DNA of 64,000 bases from Pseudoalteromonas xiamenensis (GCF_030994125.1 NZ_CP099917.1:3084001-3148000), one strand, 5' to 3'; numbered from the stretch's first letter, positions 17,186 through 26,856 are shown. The notes: a model not told the origin generated them from the sequence alone. Program-made: numbers and translations.

Positions 17186-18199
17186 ATGGCTTTATATGTT
17201 AATACCAATGTGAGTTCGCTGAACGCACAAAGACAATTGATGAATTCTGGTAATTCATTAGACAATTCATTTAAACGTTTATCTTCAGGTTTTCGCATCA
17301 ACAGCGCAGCTGATGACGCGGCAGGTATGCAAATCTCTAACCGCCTATCAAGTCAAGTTAACGGCTTGAACCAAGGTAACCGCAATGCAAACGATGGTAT
17401 TTCTCTAGCGCAAACAGCAGAAGGCGCAATGGAAGAAATAACCTCCATGTTCCAACGGGTGCGCACGCTAGCACAGCAAGCTTCAAATGGGACAAATACT
17501 GATGAAGACCGTTTGGCTGTTCAAGAAGAAATTCGAGCATTGATGGGCGAAGTAAACCGTGTCGCTGGAGATACGACATTTGGTGGCACAAATTTGCTGG
17601 ATGGCACGTATAAAGCTAGTTTCCAAGTCGGCTCAGACGCAGTGCAAACTATTGGCTTCAACATGCAAACGATTGGTAATACAAATAATGGTGGCAACTC
17701 CATTTCAGCAAATGGTGGTTTCACGTTATCTGGTATAGCAGGTGTAGCATCTGCCGTAACCGGTAAAGTATTTGCCTCTACTGCGGCTACTATCGCGGGG
17801 ATTTTAGATGATGCAGGTATCTCTGCACTCTCAGCAATCGGTGGCACAACAATAGCTAAAAGCGATGCAGCATTTTCTGTCGTATTTACTGAAACTGGAA
17901 TATCAGTTTCAAGCCAAGCTGGTGCTCAACTTGTCATGGCAGGTATGGAAGCTTTAATAGCGGTAGTTGACAAAAAACGTGCTGAGCTCGGTGCGGTTCA
18001 AAACCGTTTTCAATCGACTATTCGAAACCAATCGAATGTTGCTGAAAACTTATCTGCAGCACAGTCTCGAATCAGAGATACCGATTTCGCTCAAGAAACG
18101 GCGAACTTAACTAAAATGCAAATTCTGCAACAAGCAAGTAGTTCAATTTTGAGTCAGGCAAATCAACGCCCTCAAGTTGCTCTTTCTTTACTTGGGTAG
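17186..18199 (+). CDS. fliC: Flagellin 3 (polar filament subunit)
   Basis: Third tandem flagellin, 337 aa. It is closer to flagellin 1 than to flagellin 2: same length, the same MALYVNTNVSSLNAQRQL start and RALMGEVNRVA segment, and a near-identical C-terminal region ending NQRPQVALSLLG. The central segment (about 150-250) is shared and Ala/Ser/Gly-rich. A perfect Shine-Dalgarno sequence (GGAGG, 17176-17180) and a sigma-28 promoter precede it. Co-assembly with the other two flagellins in one filament is the usual arrangement in polar systems with several flagellins. Confidence 0.95.
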   Translation: MALYVNTNVSSLNAQRQLMNSGNSLDNSFKRLSSGFRINSAADDAAGMQISNRLSSQVNGLNQGNRNANDGISLAQTAEGAMEEITSMFQRVRTLAQQASNGTNTDEDRLAVQEEIRALMGEVNRVAGDTTFGGTNLLDGTYKASFQVGSDAVQTIGFNMQTIGNTNNGGNSISANGGFTLSGIAGVASAVTGKVFASTAATIAGILDDAGISALSAIGGTTIAKSDAAFSVVFTETGISVSSQAGAQLVMAGMEALIAVVDKKRAELGAVQNRFQSTIRNQSNVAENLSAAQSRIRDTDFAQETANLTKMQILQQASSSILSQANQRPQVALSLLG

Positions 18200-18207
18200 T
18201 TGATATA

Positions 18208-18236
18208 GTCGCCAAATTCAGGCCCAATTTGCCTGG
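18208..18236 (+). other. Inverted repeat between flagellin 3 and flaG
   Basis: CAAATTCAGGC and GCCTGGATTTG form an 11-base stem with one G-T pair around a 7-base loop. No T run follows, so it is more likely a transcript-stabilising or attenuating hairpin than a full terminator; flaG has no recognisable promoter of its own and may depend on read-through from flagellin 3. Confidence 0.5.
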
Positions 18237-18283
18237 ATTTGGCCTATACTCTAATATGGTGATTTGTATTCTGGAGGCTCTCT

Positions 18284-18700
18284 ATGAAAGAAGTCGCAGT
18301 TACTCCTTCTCATAGCCCCGTGGAATTGCAATTAGGGCAAAGAGATGACAAGCAAAGCGTAACGCTGCGCCCCATTGATGCTGTAGAAAAATCTAATGGT
18401 TTTGGTGTGGAAGACGAAGCTAAAGCCAAGACTAAATCAGCCTTGTCTGATGGTACGTTAATTGCAGAGGTTAAAGAAAATCTCGAAAAATTGAACAAGT
18501 ATATACCTGTAACATCAACAAATTTATCTTTTGAGTTTGATGAGTCCGGTGATCCTCCGTTTATTCGTGTTGTAGACAAAGAAAACGAAGAAGTTATTCG
18601 CGAAATCCCTTCGAAAGAATTCCGCGAAGTTGCTAAGGCTTTAGACGAGCTTGCCGATAAATTATCAGGTAAAGGGCTGCTTTTTAACCAGTCAGCATAA
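18284..18700 (+). CDS. flaG: Flagellar protein FlaG
   Basis: FlaG is a small protein found beside fliD in polar flagellar clusters; loss alters filament length in some species, but its biochemical role is unclear. The 138 aa product has a disordered N-terminal half and the typical FlaG domain in the C-terminal half (about 65-125: LEKLNKYIPVTSTNLSFEFDE, then VVDKENEEVIREIPSKEF). It starts 6 bases after a perfect GGAGG. It is followed by fliD after 17 bases, so it probably heads the flaG-fliD-fliS unit. Confidence 0.93.
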   Translation: MKEVAVTPSHSPVELQLGQRDDKQSVTLRPIDAVEKSNGFGVEDEAKAKTKSALSDGTLIAEVKENLEKLNKYIPVTSTNLSFEFDESGDPPFIRVVDKENEEVIREIPSKEFREVAKALDELADKLSGKGLLFNQSA

Positions 18701-18717
18701 GCCAATAGGAGTTTAGT

Positions 18718-20142
18718 ATGCCATTAATTACATCTGCTGGGATTGGTTCAGGTTTGGATCTTGAAAGCATCATTTCTGCTTCAATTTCAGCTGAGCGTAC
18801 ACCCAAACTTCAGAGTTTGCTGAAAAAAGAAGATTCTTTAAAGGTTGAGCTATCCTCATTAGGCGAAGTCAAATCGGCTATTTCTAAACTCCAAACCACG
18901 ATAAAAAAACTGGCTGATATTGAAAACTTTGGAAAAAGAACTGCGGACATAAAGCAACCTTCATCCGGAGACCTTATTTCTGTTACGCCAACTTCTGATA
19001 TTTCTGTGGGTAGTTTTAAAGTTGCGGTGAAACAACTAGCCCAAGGTAGCAGAGCTGTATCCGCCGATGGTGCCTTTAGTGATTCGAATGCGGTAGTTTC
19101 GGCTTCTGGCGGTAAATTGACGTTTGCAGCAGGGCCGGATAAAACATTCGATCTTGATGTAACAGCAGGTATGACGCTTTCTGAACTTCGAGATGCTATT
19201 AACTCGTCTGAAACAAATTTTGGTGTAACGGCAAATATTGTAAATACAGGCGGTACAGCTGGCTCCAAGTTGGTACTTACCTCTAGTATTACTGGCGAAG
19301 ATAATGATTTAGTAATAACGAGTGATAGCTCTGAGCTCGATGCGATAGAAACTTATGATGCTACACTAAATCCCTCAGGTGGGATGACGATTGATCAGAC
19401 AAAGGACAAAGCACAAAACGCAATTATAAGTATTGATGGGTTGGATGTAACTAGCTCCTCTAATACATTTAAAGATGCAGTTCAAGATATGACAATCAAA
19501 GCTGTGCAGGTGAGTGAGGATAATGCCGGGGTATTAGATACTGCGAAGCTTACAATCGGATATGATAGAGATAGTATATCTACATTAGTTGATGAGTTTA
19601 TTACTAATTACAATAATTTGATAGGTCAAATAGGACTTCAGACGAGAATAGGTAAGCCGCTTAATGGTGATGCTTCAATGAGGTCTTTGAGTGATCAATT
19701 AATAGGTACATTATCTTCTACATTGACAGATGCAGGTCCATTTGAATCGATATTTGATATTGGTATTGGCGTAAAAAAAGAGAATTACCTAGAGAAATCG
19801 TCACTAGTCCGGAGTTTGAGCGAGGCAATGGATGATAACTTTGATAATATTGGCAAGGCTTTTGCTGGTGAAAATGGAGTTGCCAAGAAAATGGAAACTC
19901 TACTTGCTAACTACTTAGATTCTGACGGGCTAATCAAAAAGCGAGAGGATAATCTCAATGTTCAAATTAAGGATGTTGGAGATGATAAACTCAGTTTGGA
20001 TCAACGGATGGCTGATTTGGAAGCTGGTTTACGTAAGAAGTATGCAGGACTGGATGTTTTGTTGGCTCAAATGCAGCAAACTCAGGCATATTTAGGTGCT
20101 CAGTTAGCAAACTTACCTGGCTTTACTAAAGCCAAATCATAA
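18718..20142 (+). CDS. fliD: Flagellar filament cap protein FliD (HAP2)
   Basis: FliD caps the filament tip and helps flagellin fold into place. The 474 aa protein has the FliD N-terminal signature (AGIGSGLDLESIISASISAE, about 6-25) and a C-terminal region of coiled-coil character (about 390-470) with LLAQMQQTQAYLGAQLANLPG near the end, a family hallmark. The middle contains typical beta-rich domains. A Shine-Dalgarno sequence (taggag) lies 6 bases upstream. Gene order flaG-fliD-fliS is the usual one. Confidence 0.96.
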   Translation: MPLITSAGIGSGLDLESIISASISAERTPKLQSLLKKEDSLKVELSSLGEVKSAISKLQTTIKKLADIENFGKRTADIKQPSSGDLISVTPTSDISVGSFKVAVKQLAQGSRAVSADGAFSDSNAVVSASGGKLTFAAGPDKTFDLDVTAGMTLSELRDAINSSETNFGVTANIVNTGGTAGSKLVLTSSITGEDNDLVITSDSSELDAIETYDATLNPSGGMTIDQTKDKAQNAIISIDGLDVTSSSNTFKDAVQDMTIKAVQVSEDNAGVLDTAKLTIGYDRDSISTLVDEFITNYNNLIGQIGLQTRIGKPLNGDASMRSLSDQLIGTLSSTLTDAGPFESIFDIGIGVKKENYLEKSSLVRSLSEAMDDNFDNIGKAFAGENGVAKKMETLLANYLDSDGLIKKREDNLNVQIKDVGDDKLSLDQRMADLEAGLRKKYAGLDVLLAQMQQTQAYLGAQLANLPGFTKAKS

Positions 20143-20156
20143 AGAGGTTGAAGAAT

Positions 20157-20588
20157 ATGTATAATGCCAAAGTAAAAAATTATCAAAAAGAAGCGCTTAA
20201 AACTAGAATTGCTGGTGCTGACCGATACGAAATTATCCAGATGTTGATGGCAGGGGCATTAGAGCGACTCGTTCTTGGGAAAGTTGCTATCGACAAAAAG
20301 CTGTTAGAGGCTAAAGCAGAGCATATATCTAAAGCGTCCTCAATCATAGAAGCACTGCGTGGCTGTTTAGATTTCGAAGTAGGTGGTGAAGTTACAGAGA
20401 ATCTGTATGCTTTATACAGTTATATGCTCGATAAGTTAGTTGACGCTTCAGTTGAAAACAATAGCGCATATTTAGATGAAGTGTCTATGTTGCTTAAAGA
20501 AATTAAATCTGCTTGGGATGCAATACCTGCTGATGTTAGACACCAAACTCTTCAATCAGGAGAGTATGTAAGTGCAACAGGACGATAA
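20157..20588 (+). CDS. fliS: Flagellin export chaperone FliS
   Basis: FliS binds the C-terminal helix of flagellin and prevents premature polymerisation in the cytosol. The 143 aa protein has the typical start (MYNAKVKNYQ) and the helical signature DRYEIIQMLMAGALERL (about 24-40). A TTG nine bases earlier would extend the frame by three codons but would leave no space after the AGAGG at 20143-20147; the ATG at 20157 has a 9-base spacing. It overlaps the next gene by 17 bases. Confidence 0.93.
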   Translation: MYNAKVKNYQKEALKTRIAGADRYEIIQMLMAGALERLVLGKVAIDKKLLEAKAEHISKASSIIEALRGCLDFEVGGEVTENLYALYSYMLDKLVDASVENNSAYLDEVSMLLKEIKSAWDAIPADVRHQTLQSGEYVSATGR

Positions 20589-20856
20589 GTTTATAGAAGC
20601 CAATAGTCTTTTAAGTCAGTTGGAAAAAGCAATAGAAACTGAAGACCTAGATTTGTGCAGCGGCATATCTAAATCGTTGCACATTGAGATTAAGAATATA
20701 ATATTAAATTCTGAAGATTATGAGCAACTTCAATCGCTAATATATTTACTTGCCTCTGCCACATCCAAAGTAGCCAAAAAGAAAGACACAACTAAAAAAG
20801 AGCTTTTGAAGTATCAAACTGGTAAAAAAGTTGCTTCAGCCTATAAGAAACTATAA
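20572..20856 (+). CDS. Small helical protein, probable FliT/FlaI-like export chaperone
   Basis: A 94 aa, highly charged, all-helical protein without signal peptide. It starts with GTG, 8 bases after AGGAGA, and overlaps the end of fliS by 17 bases, so the two are translationally coupled. In Vibrio the gene neighbouring fliS is flaI, a FliT-like chaperone for the cap protein FliD, and this product fits that position and size. The sequence itself carries no motif I can assign with certainty, so the function is inferred from context. Confidence 0.65.
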   Translation: MQQDDKFIEANSLLSQLEKAIETEDLDLCSGISKSLHIEIKNIILNSEDYEQLQSLIYLLASATSKVAKKKDTTKKELLKYQTGKKVASAYKKL

Positions 20857-20892
20857 AACGTAATTAGCGTAGCAAAAATTGAAGGTGAAGAA

Positions 20893-23025
20893 ATGGTTAG
20901 CAAAGATGATTTAGATATCGACGCTTTGGTAGCAGAAGTAGAAGCAAAACTAAATTCAATTGCAGAACAAAACCAAAATGAACAAGATTTCGCTCTGGAG
21001 GCGAATAATAGGTTTAACAAAAACCTAATAGCCCTTGAGAAGTATTTTCCCAAACTTGCTGATTCCGTAAAGGATTATCAACCTCGTGAAGACTTTAAAA
21101 TCGATGTGACGATTTCTAAGCATGGAAACTTTATTCCTAAAGACAGCCCTGTCCCTCTCTATGATAACGATCCTATAACACAAAGCCGTGAGCAGATTGA
21201 AAGATATACAAAGGATGCTCACTTTGGACGTACTGATTATTTTGCTACAGGCCCAGTTAGTCTAGATGATAGTTCCGAAAGTCGTATTCATATGAAACAT
21301 ATGGAAAAACTGTTTCAGCAACTCTGCGTAACGGACCCTGAACAACCTATCTTAAAAACACTTCCAGAAGTATTCCCGTCAGCTATGATTTTTGGAATCG
21401 GATTGGGCTATCACATCCCCTTACTTTTAGAAAAGCATTCGTTTGACTTTTTGTTTATTACAGAACCCGATTTTGAACTGTTTTTTGCGAGTCTTTTCTG
21501 TATTGAATGGGATAGAATTATATATGATATAGATGAAGCGGGTAAGTCGTTGTTTATTACGGTAGGTAGTAGCTACGAAGACTTCTTCACTGATTTATTT
21601 GCTTTAACGGCGGACGTTGGCGCGTTTTCAATAATCAACGCGTTTTGTTACCAACATTACCCTTCAATTGAACTGAATAAACTGATCAAAGCATTTTTCG
21701 CCAATTATTATCGATTTCATCAAGGGTACGGGTTTTATAATGATGCAATAACGGGGTTGTCTCATGCTATACATCACGTCAAAAAGCAGACTCCCTTTTT
21801 ATTTGCTAGCAATGAAGCGCGAAATTGGTTAGAAAATATTCCAGCATTTGTCGTTGGCAATGGTCCGTCTTTAGATGAGTCTCTAGAGTTTATTAGAGAA
21901 AATCAGGATAAAGCGGTTATATTTGCTTCTGGTACCGCTTTACAAACTTTATTAAGGGCTGATATTAAACCTGATTTTCACGTTTTAGTAGAACGTCCGA
22001 AAGATGCCTATGTTGCTCAACTACAGCTCAGTCCCGAAGGCGGTTATAAAGAAATCAACTTTTTAGGGGTAGACGTTCTCTATCCCGACCTAACTGATTT
22101 ATATGCATGGAGTGGTTTGGGATTAAAAGGGCCTGAAGCATCGTCTGTTTTTCTTAGGTTGCAAACTGGATTAAAAATGAAACGACTAGTTTCCATTTTG
22201 CAGGCTAGTGGTCCAATGGTATCTAATACCTCTTTCTCCTATGCCCTAACTATTGGTTTTAAGGAGATATATTTGTTTGGTGTCGATAATGGATTTGTCG
22301 ATTCAAATAAGACTCATGCATCGCATAGTGTGTATAGCGATGCAAAAAATAAAGATAAGTTTCCTGAAGTCAAAAGTTCTGGATTAACGTTGGAAGGTAA
22401 TTTTGGCGGTGAAATTCAGACGACATCTTTAATGAGTATGTCAAAAGCAAGTTTTGAGCTATTGACTAAACCATTGTCAAACGAATATGCCATTTATAAT
22501 GTTGGAGATGGTGCGAAAATCAACAAGGCGCTGCCTCTTCATGAGGACGACCTGTTGCCTTTGATGAATTCCATAGACAAACCTTCTTTAATTGAACGTA
22601 TTAAGTCGGAACTGTTTATGCCCCTTGAGTTGGGCGATATTGAAGCTTCATTAGGCATTGATGAGTTCGAAAGTGTGATAGATCATTTGATTGACATCGG
22701 TAATCGCCCTTATCAATCCAGGCAAGAGGCCACCGCAATTTTGATTGCTCAACAGCGACTTATTGAAGCTTACAAAAAGAGTAAGCAACCACAGATTTAC
22801 CATTTATTAAAAGGTACATTAATATATACCCACTGTCCGTTGATAACTGTTCTTTATTTTTATGATTCAGAAGTATATTGTTTGAAGAAATTCAAAATAT
22901 CGTTTGCTGTTTGGATGGATTTTCTTAAAGAAGTTCGAAATGACTTTCGTAAAAATTGGTATACCAAGTGTGATTGGGTGCATGAACTATTGCGCGAATA
23001 CGATTCCGACTCAAATAAAGAGTAA
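20893..23025 (+). CDS. maf: Maf-family flagellin nonulosonate transferase (motility accessory factor)
   Basis: Maf proteins attach pseudaminic or legionaminic acid to Ser/Thr of flagellin in the cytosol before export. The 710 aa product has the Maf central domain (MptE-like, DUF115; about 310-480), recognisable by AFVVGNGPSLDESLEFI and ASGTALQTLLRADIKPDFHV, and Maf-type N- and C-terminal helical regions. It is the first gene of the glycan island, immediately after the flagellin and chaperone genes and just upstream of nonulosonate synthesis genes, which supports flagellin as its acceptor and the CMP-sugar made here as its donor. Which nonulosonate it uses is not visible from the sequence. Confidence 0.9.
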   Translation: MVSKDDLDIDALVAEVEAKLNSIAEQNQNEQDFALEANNRFNKNLIALEKYFPKLADSVKDYQPREDFKIDVTISKHGNFIPKDSPVPLYDNDPITQSREQIERYTKDAHFGRTDYFATGPVSLDDSSESRIHMKHMEKLFQQLCVTDPEQPILKTLPEVFPSAMIFGIGLGYHIPLLLEKHSFDFLFITEPDFELFFASLFCIEWDRIIYDIDEAGKSLFITVGSSYEDFFTDLFALTADVGAFSIINAFCYQHYPSIELNKLIKAFFANYYRFHQGYGFYNDAITGLSHAIHHVKKQTPFLFASNEARNWLENIPAFVVGNGPSLDESLEFIRENQDKAVIFASGTALQTLLRADIKPDFHVLVERPKDAYVAQLQLSPEGGYKEINFLGVDVLYPDLTDLYAWSGLGLKGPEASSVFLRLQTGLKMKRLVSILQASGPMVSNTSFSYALTIGFKEIYLFGVDNGFVDSNKTHASHSVYSDAKNKDKFPEVKSSGLTLEGNFGGEIQTTSLMSMSKASFELLTKPLSNEYAIYNVGDGAKINKALPLHEDDLLPLMNSIDKPSLIERIKSELFMPLELGDIEASLGIDEFESVIDHLIDIGNRPYQSRQEATAILIAQQRLIEAYKKSKQPQIYHLLKGTLIYTHCPLITVLYFYDSEVYCLKKFKISFAVWMDFLKEVRNDFRKNWYTKCDWVHELLREYDSDSNKE

Positions 23026-23031
23026 AATAAG

Positions 23032-24218
23032 ATGAGTGAGTTACTTTCCATTTTAGGTAGAAGCCGAGCTTTGTTTACAGAGGACATTCTGGAACGTGAG
23101 CAATATTTAATGGAAGTAGTTAGTAGTTCCCGCTTCTTAGTTTTAGGGGGAGCCGGTACGATTGGACAGGCTGTTACTAAAGAGATTTTTCATCGAAATC
23201 CAATTTGTCTACATGTTGTAGATTTATCTGAAAACAATCTGGTGGAGCTTGTTAGAGATATACGTTCGTCAGTTGGATATATTTCAGGCGACTTTAGGAC
23301 ATTTACCCTAGATATAGGTTCGCTTGAGTTTGAAGCATTAATGCGAGATGTCGGTCATTATGATTTTGTGCTAAATCTTTCAGCATTGAAACATGTTAGA
23401 AATGAAAAAGATCCATATACATTAATGCGAATGATTTACACTAATATATTCTATACAGTACAGGCTCACCGTCAAGCGGTCTCTTTGAATGCAAGAAAGT
23501 ACTTTAGTGTTTCTACGGACAAAGCTGCTAATCCTGTAAATATGATGGGGGCATCCAAGCGAATAATGGAACTTTTCCTCATGCGGGAAAGTTGTAATTT
23601 AGATGTGTCTATGGCTCGATTCGCAAATGTTGCGTTTAGTGATGGATCTTTGCTTTATGGATTCGACATGAGACTCAAAAAAAGCAGCCAATTGCAGCCC
23701 CTTCTGACATTCAGCGTTTCTTTGTCACGGAACAAGAATCCGGTCAACTGTGCCTATTATCATGTCTATTTGGTAGTAATTTGGATATCTATTTCCCTAA
23801 AGTCAAAGGTGAATTGAGACTACAAACACTTTCAGATGTTGCAAAGCGATATTTAGAATCAAGGGATTTAGAAGTATTACTTTGTGAAAATGAGGAGGAA
23901 GCAAGAGCCGTAATGAAAAATGCGCCCAAAGGCAAATGGCCATGTGTGTTTTCTCGTTCCAATACGTCTGGCGAGAAAGAATTCGAAGAGTTTTTTACTG
24001 ATTCAGAAGTGTTAGATCTGGATACGTTTAATCATATAGGCGTGATAAAGCAATCGCTCGAATTCAATCCAGATCTTCTGGAAATTTTTGAAAAAGATAT
24101 TTTGAAATTACGTCAAAATAAGTCGTGGACTAAAAGGCAATTGATCGATGCCTTTGAGCGACTGTTACCTGAATTTGCTCATATCGAAAAGCTGCGTTCG
24201 TTAGAAGAAAAAATGTAA
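23032..24218 (+). pseudogene. legB: LegB-type UDP/GDP-sugar 4,6-dehydratase, interrupted by a frameshift at an A7 run
   Basis: Two overlapping frames together encode one dehydratase of about 395 aa, the first enzyme of legionaminic-type synthesis. The first part (23032-23817) has the NAD-binding loop GGAGTIG (about 39-45) and the MGASKR active-site motif (the usual YxxxK Tyr is Met in this family). After 23683 the frame drifts into unrelated sequence and stops at 23817. The other frame, read from 23679, continues KKQPIAAPSDIQRFF... and then runs through 24218 as the normal C-terminal half. One extra A in the run 23677-23683 would restore GF-x7-QP spacing as in intact relatives. It may be a true mutation, a phase-variable tract, a slippage site or a sequencing error. 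It overlaps legC by one base (TAATG). Confidence 0.85.
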
Positions 24219-25366
24219 TGAATATTGTCACAGAGCTCATAGAGTTTATACGAGAACAATATAGTTCAAGCGAATTTATACCTCTACATCAGCCTTACTT
24301 TTCGCAGAGGGAAAAAGACTATGTTATTAAGACGATAGAATCAACATTTGTATCTAGCGTTGGTCAATATGTAGATCTTTTTGAGCAAAATATTGAAAGC
24401 TACTCAGGGTGCGCAAAGGCCGTAGCGACAGTAAATGGGACATCAGCCTTACTATGTGCGCTATACGCTGCTGGAATCGAACGGAATGATGTAGTTATAA
24501 CTCAAGCTCTAACATTCGTTGCGACTTGCAATGCAATTGTACAGTTAGGTGCAGCCCCCGCATTCGTAGATGTTTCAGCAAATACCTTAGGGCTGAGTCC
24601 TGATGCTCTCCAAGAATTCTTAATTGAAAATGCATATTTGGATGGAGAACATAAATGTCGGCTCAAGAAAACAAAGCAAGTTGTTAGAGCCGTAGTGCCA
24701 ATGCATACATTCGGTCATCCTGTTGAAATAGATAGAATTAGTCAAATTTGTCGGTCATGGAATATCGCGTTAGTTGAAGATGCAGCAGAAAGTTTAGGAT
24801 CCTTCTATAAAGGTAAACACACAGGAACATTTGGTGATTACGGTGCTGTGAGCTTTAATGGAAACAAAATCATTACCACAGGAGGTGGAGGCGCAATCTT
24901 ATGTCAGTCTAAAGATACCGGTAAAAGGATTAAACACTTAACAACAACAGCAAAAGTTCAGCATCAATATGAATACTATCATGATGAAATAGGCTTCAAT
25001 TTTAGATTACCAAATATCAATGCTGCTCTTGGGTGTGCTCAGATGGAAAAAATTGAGATGATTCTTTTAAATAAGAGAGAGTTAGCGAATGAATATCGGC
25101 AGTTTTTTAGCAAATCAGAGTACAAATTTGTAAATGAGCCACTTAACTGTAGATCTAACTATTGGTTGAATGCAATTATATGTCCAGACGAGTCATCAAA
25201 AAAGTATTTGTTGGAAACTACGAACCAACACAATGTCATGACTCGGCCGATTTGGACATTGATGAACGAGTTGCCTATGTTTAGTAGTTGCATGTGTGGG
25301 AGATTAAGTGTCAGCCAATGGTTGGCCAAACATGTTGTTAACTTGCCTAGTTCAGTCAGAATGTAG
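24218..25366 (+). CDS. legC: LegC-type PLP-dependent sugar aminotransferase
   Basis: This DegT/DnrJ/EryC1-family enzyme would aminate C4 of the 4-keto sugar made by LegB, using glutamate and pyridoxal phosphate. At 382 aa it is full length. The PLP lysine is K217 in SFNGNKIITTGGGG, and the cofactor-binding Asp is D188 in VEDAAES. The N-terminal FIREQY...FIPLHQPYF and the ending VVNLPSSVRM are typical of the LegC subfamily. Its ATG overlaps the legB stop by one base, so LegC translation may depend on ribosomes finishing legB, which matters given the legB frameshift. Confidence 0.87.
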   Translation: MNIVTELIEFIREQYSSSEFIPLHQPYFSQREKDYVIKTIESTFVSSVGQYVDLFEQNIESYSGCAKAVATVNGTSALLCALYAAGIERNDVVITQALTFVATCNAIVQLGAAPAFVDVSANTLGLSPDALQEFLIENAYLDGEHKCRLKKTKQVVRAVVPMHTFGHPVEIDRISQICRSWNIALVEDAAESLGSFYKGKHTGTFGDYGAVSFNGNKIITTGGGGAILCQSKDTGKRIKHLTTTAKVQHQYEYYHDEIGFNFRLPNINAALGCAQMEKIEMILLNKRELANEYRQFFSKSEYKFVNEPLNCRSNYWLNAIICPDESSKKYLLETTNQHNVMTRPIWTLMNELPMFSSCMCGRLSVSQWLAKHVVNLPSSVRM

Positions 25367-25662
25367 CCAATCTTTTTAAAAGGTGGTGCATTATAAAATC
25401 ACATATCATCTTTTCAATTTGTGAGAGGCTATTAGCTCAAATTTTTGACTCAAAGAGAGTGTTTTGTAGATGCGGCTATTAATTATTTAGGCGATTAACT
25501 TAAAAAAATGCGAGATTCAAAATCGTAATATTAAAAAATTAGATTAGCTAAATCAAAAAAGCCATTCAACTTTATCTTAGGGCAACTAGTTCGGAAAGGT
25601 GAGTTTATTTACGTTGTATAATATGATAAATCATACGAAATATAAATTTAAAAGATCTTAAT
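25367..25662 (+). other. AT-rich gap between legC and legG with a weak possible promoter
   Basis: These 296 bases hold no gene. A good -10-like box TATAAT (25617-25622, with an upstream TTG) lies 40 bases before the legG start, but I see no matching -35 box. A legH-type acetyltransferase gene, which might be expected around here, is absent and no remnant is recognisable. Confidence 0.45.
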
Positions 25663-26856
25663 ATGACCGTACAAGTTGATTCGAGACCAAAGATAATGTT
25701 GGTTACAACATCTAGAGCTGAATTTGGCCTGTTTTATTGGCTTATAAAGGCACTACAGGACTCTACTTTATTTAATTTTCAATTGATTGTCACGGGAAAT
25801 CACCTTTCGGTAGAGCAAGGATACACGCTTAAAGAAATCGAGCAAGAAGGAATTAAAATAACAGAAATAGTTGAAATTATGTTTTCTGGTGTTTCAGATA
25901 CAGCTAAAACGAAATCATCAGCCCATGGTATGCTAAGTTTTGCAGATGTATTTTCTCGACATCGCCCTGATTTATTAATCATTATGGGTGATCGCTATGA
26001 ATTGCTTGGTATAGCTTCTGCTGCAGCTCTTATGTCTGTACCAATAGCTCACTTTTCAGGTGGTGAAATTACACAGGGTGTGATTGATGATGTAATCCGA
26101 CATACAATAACCAAACTATCTCATTTTCACTTCGTATCAAACAAAAAGCACGCACAAAGAGTTCGGCAACTAGGAGAAGCGCCAGACCGAATTTTTAACG
26201 TTGGTGAGCCGGGACTAGAGCATTTAAAAAAAACCCCGATGATGAACATTTCCGAATTGAGCCAAAGTATTGGATTCGAGTTAAGCGAATCTTTCGCGCT
26301 CTTTACTTTCCATCCGGTCGTGCAAGAACTAGGCTTGACTCCAGAAATGCAATTATCACGAATATTAGATGTTCTTGAAACTGAGAGTAAACTTCAATAT
26401 TTGATTACATTTCCTAATTTTGACATTGGTGGAGAGGTACTTCTTGAACAACTGAAAGCGTTTGAAGAAAGAAACAGAGATAGGGTTAAACTTGTGTCCT
26501 CTTTAGGTTTCAGACGTTATTTGTCGGCTCTTCATTTGTGTAAACTTGTCATTGGAAACTCTTCCAGTGGATTAGTTGAAGCTCCTTGTTTTGGAAAAGT
26601 AACTTTGAATATCGGTTCTCGGCAATCTGGGAGATTAAAAGGACGTAATGTTATTGACTGCGGATTTGATCCTCGAGAAATAAGAATAAAGCTTAAACTG
26701 GCAATGAACGATGATTATCAAGAAATTGCAAAAACTGCCGAAAACCCTTATGGAGACGGGAATACGGTAAGCAAAGTTGTCAATGTTTTGAGGAATACCA
26801 AATTCCCCATTGAAGGTATAAAAAGGTTTCATGACCTCGAGGATAAAGATGAATAA
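25663..26856 (+). CDS. legG: NeuC/LegG-type hydrolysing NDP-sugar 2-epimerase
   Basis: The enzyme epimerises C2 of an NDP-activated 2-acetamido sugar and releases the free 6-carbon sugar that is then condensed by the NeuB/LegI enzyme. The 397 aa protein has the NeuC N terminus (MLVTTSRAEFGLFYWLI), the MGDRYE motif (about 108-113), AHFSGGE, and the NSSSGLVEAP segment near residue 305, all characteristic of the family. In a LegB-LegC pathway the substrate would be the 2,4-diamino-trideoxy sugar. Its stop overlaps the first codons of legI. Confidence 0.87.
   Translation: MTVQVDSRPKIMLVTTSRAEFGLFYWLIKALQDSTLFNFQLIVTGNHLSVEQGYTLKEIEQEGIKITEIVEIMFSGVSDTAKTKSSAHGMLSFADVFSRHRPDLLIIMGDRYELLGIASAAALMSVPIAHFSGGEITQGVIDDVIRHTITKLSHFHFVSNKKHAQRVRQLGEAPDRIFNVGEPGLEHLKKTPMMNISELSQSIGFELSESFALFTFHPVVQELGLTPEMQLSRILDVLETESKLQYLITFPNFDIGGEVLLEQLKAFEERNRDRVKLVSSLGFRRYLSALHLCKLVIGNSSSGLVEAPCFGKVTLNIGSRQSGRLKGRNVIDCGFDPREIRIKLKLAMNDDYQEIAKTAENPYGDGNTVSKVVNVLRNTKFPIEGIKRFHDLEDKDE

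Noticed and set aside
25367..25662. Search for a legH acetyltransferase or its remnant between legC and legG
   Set aside because: The gap has stops in all frames and no recognisable motif.
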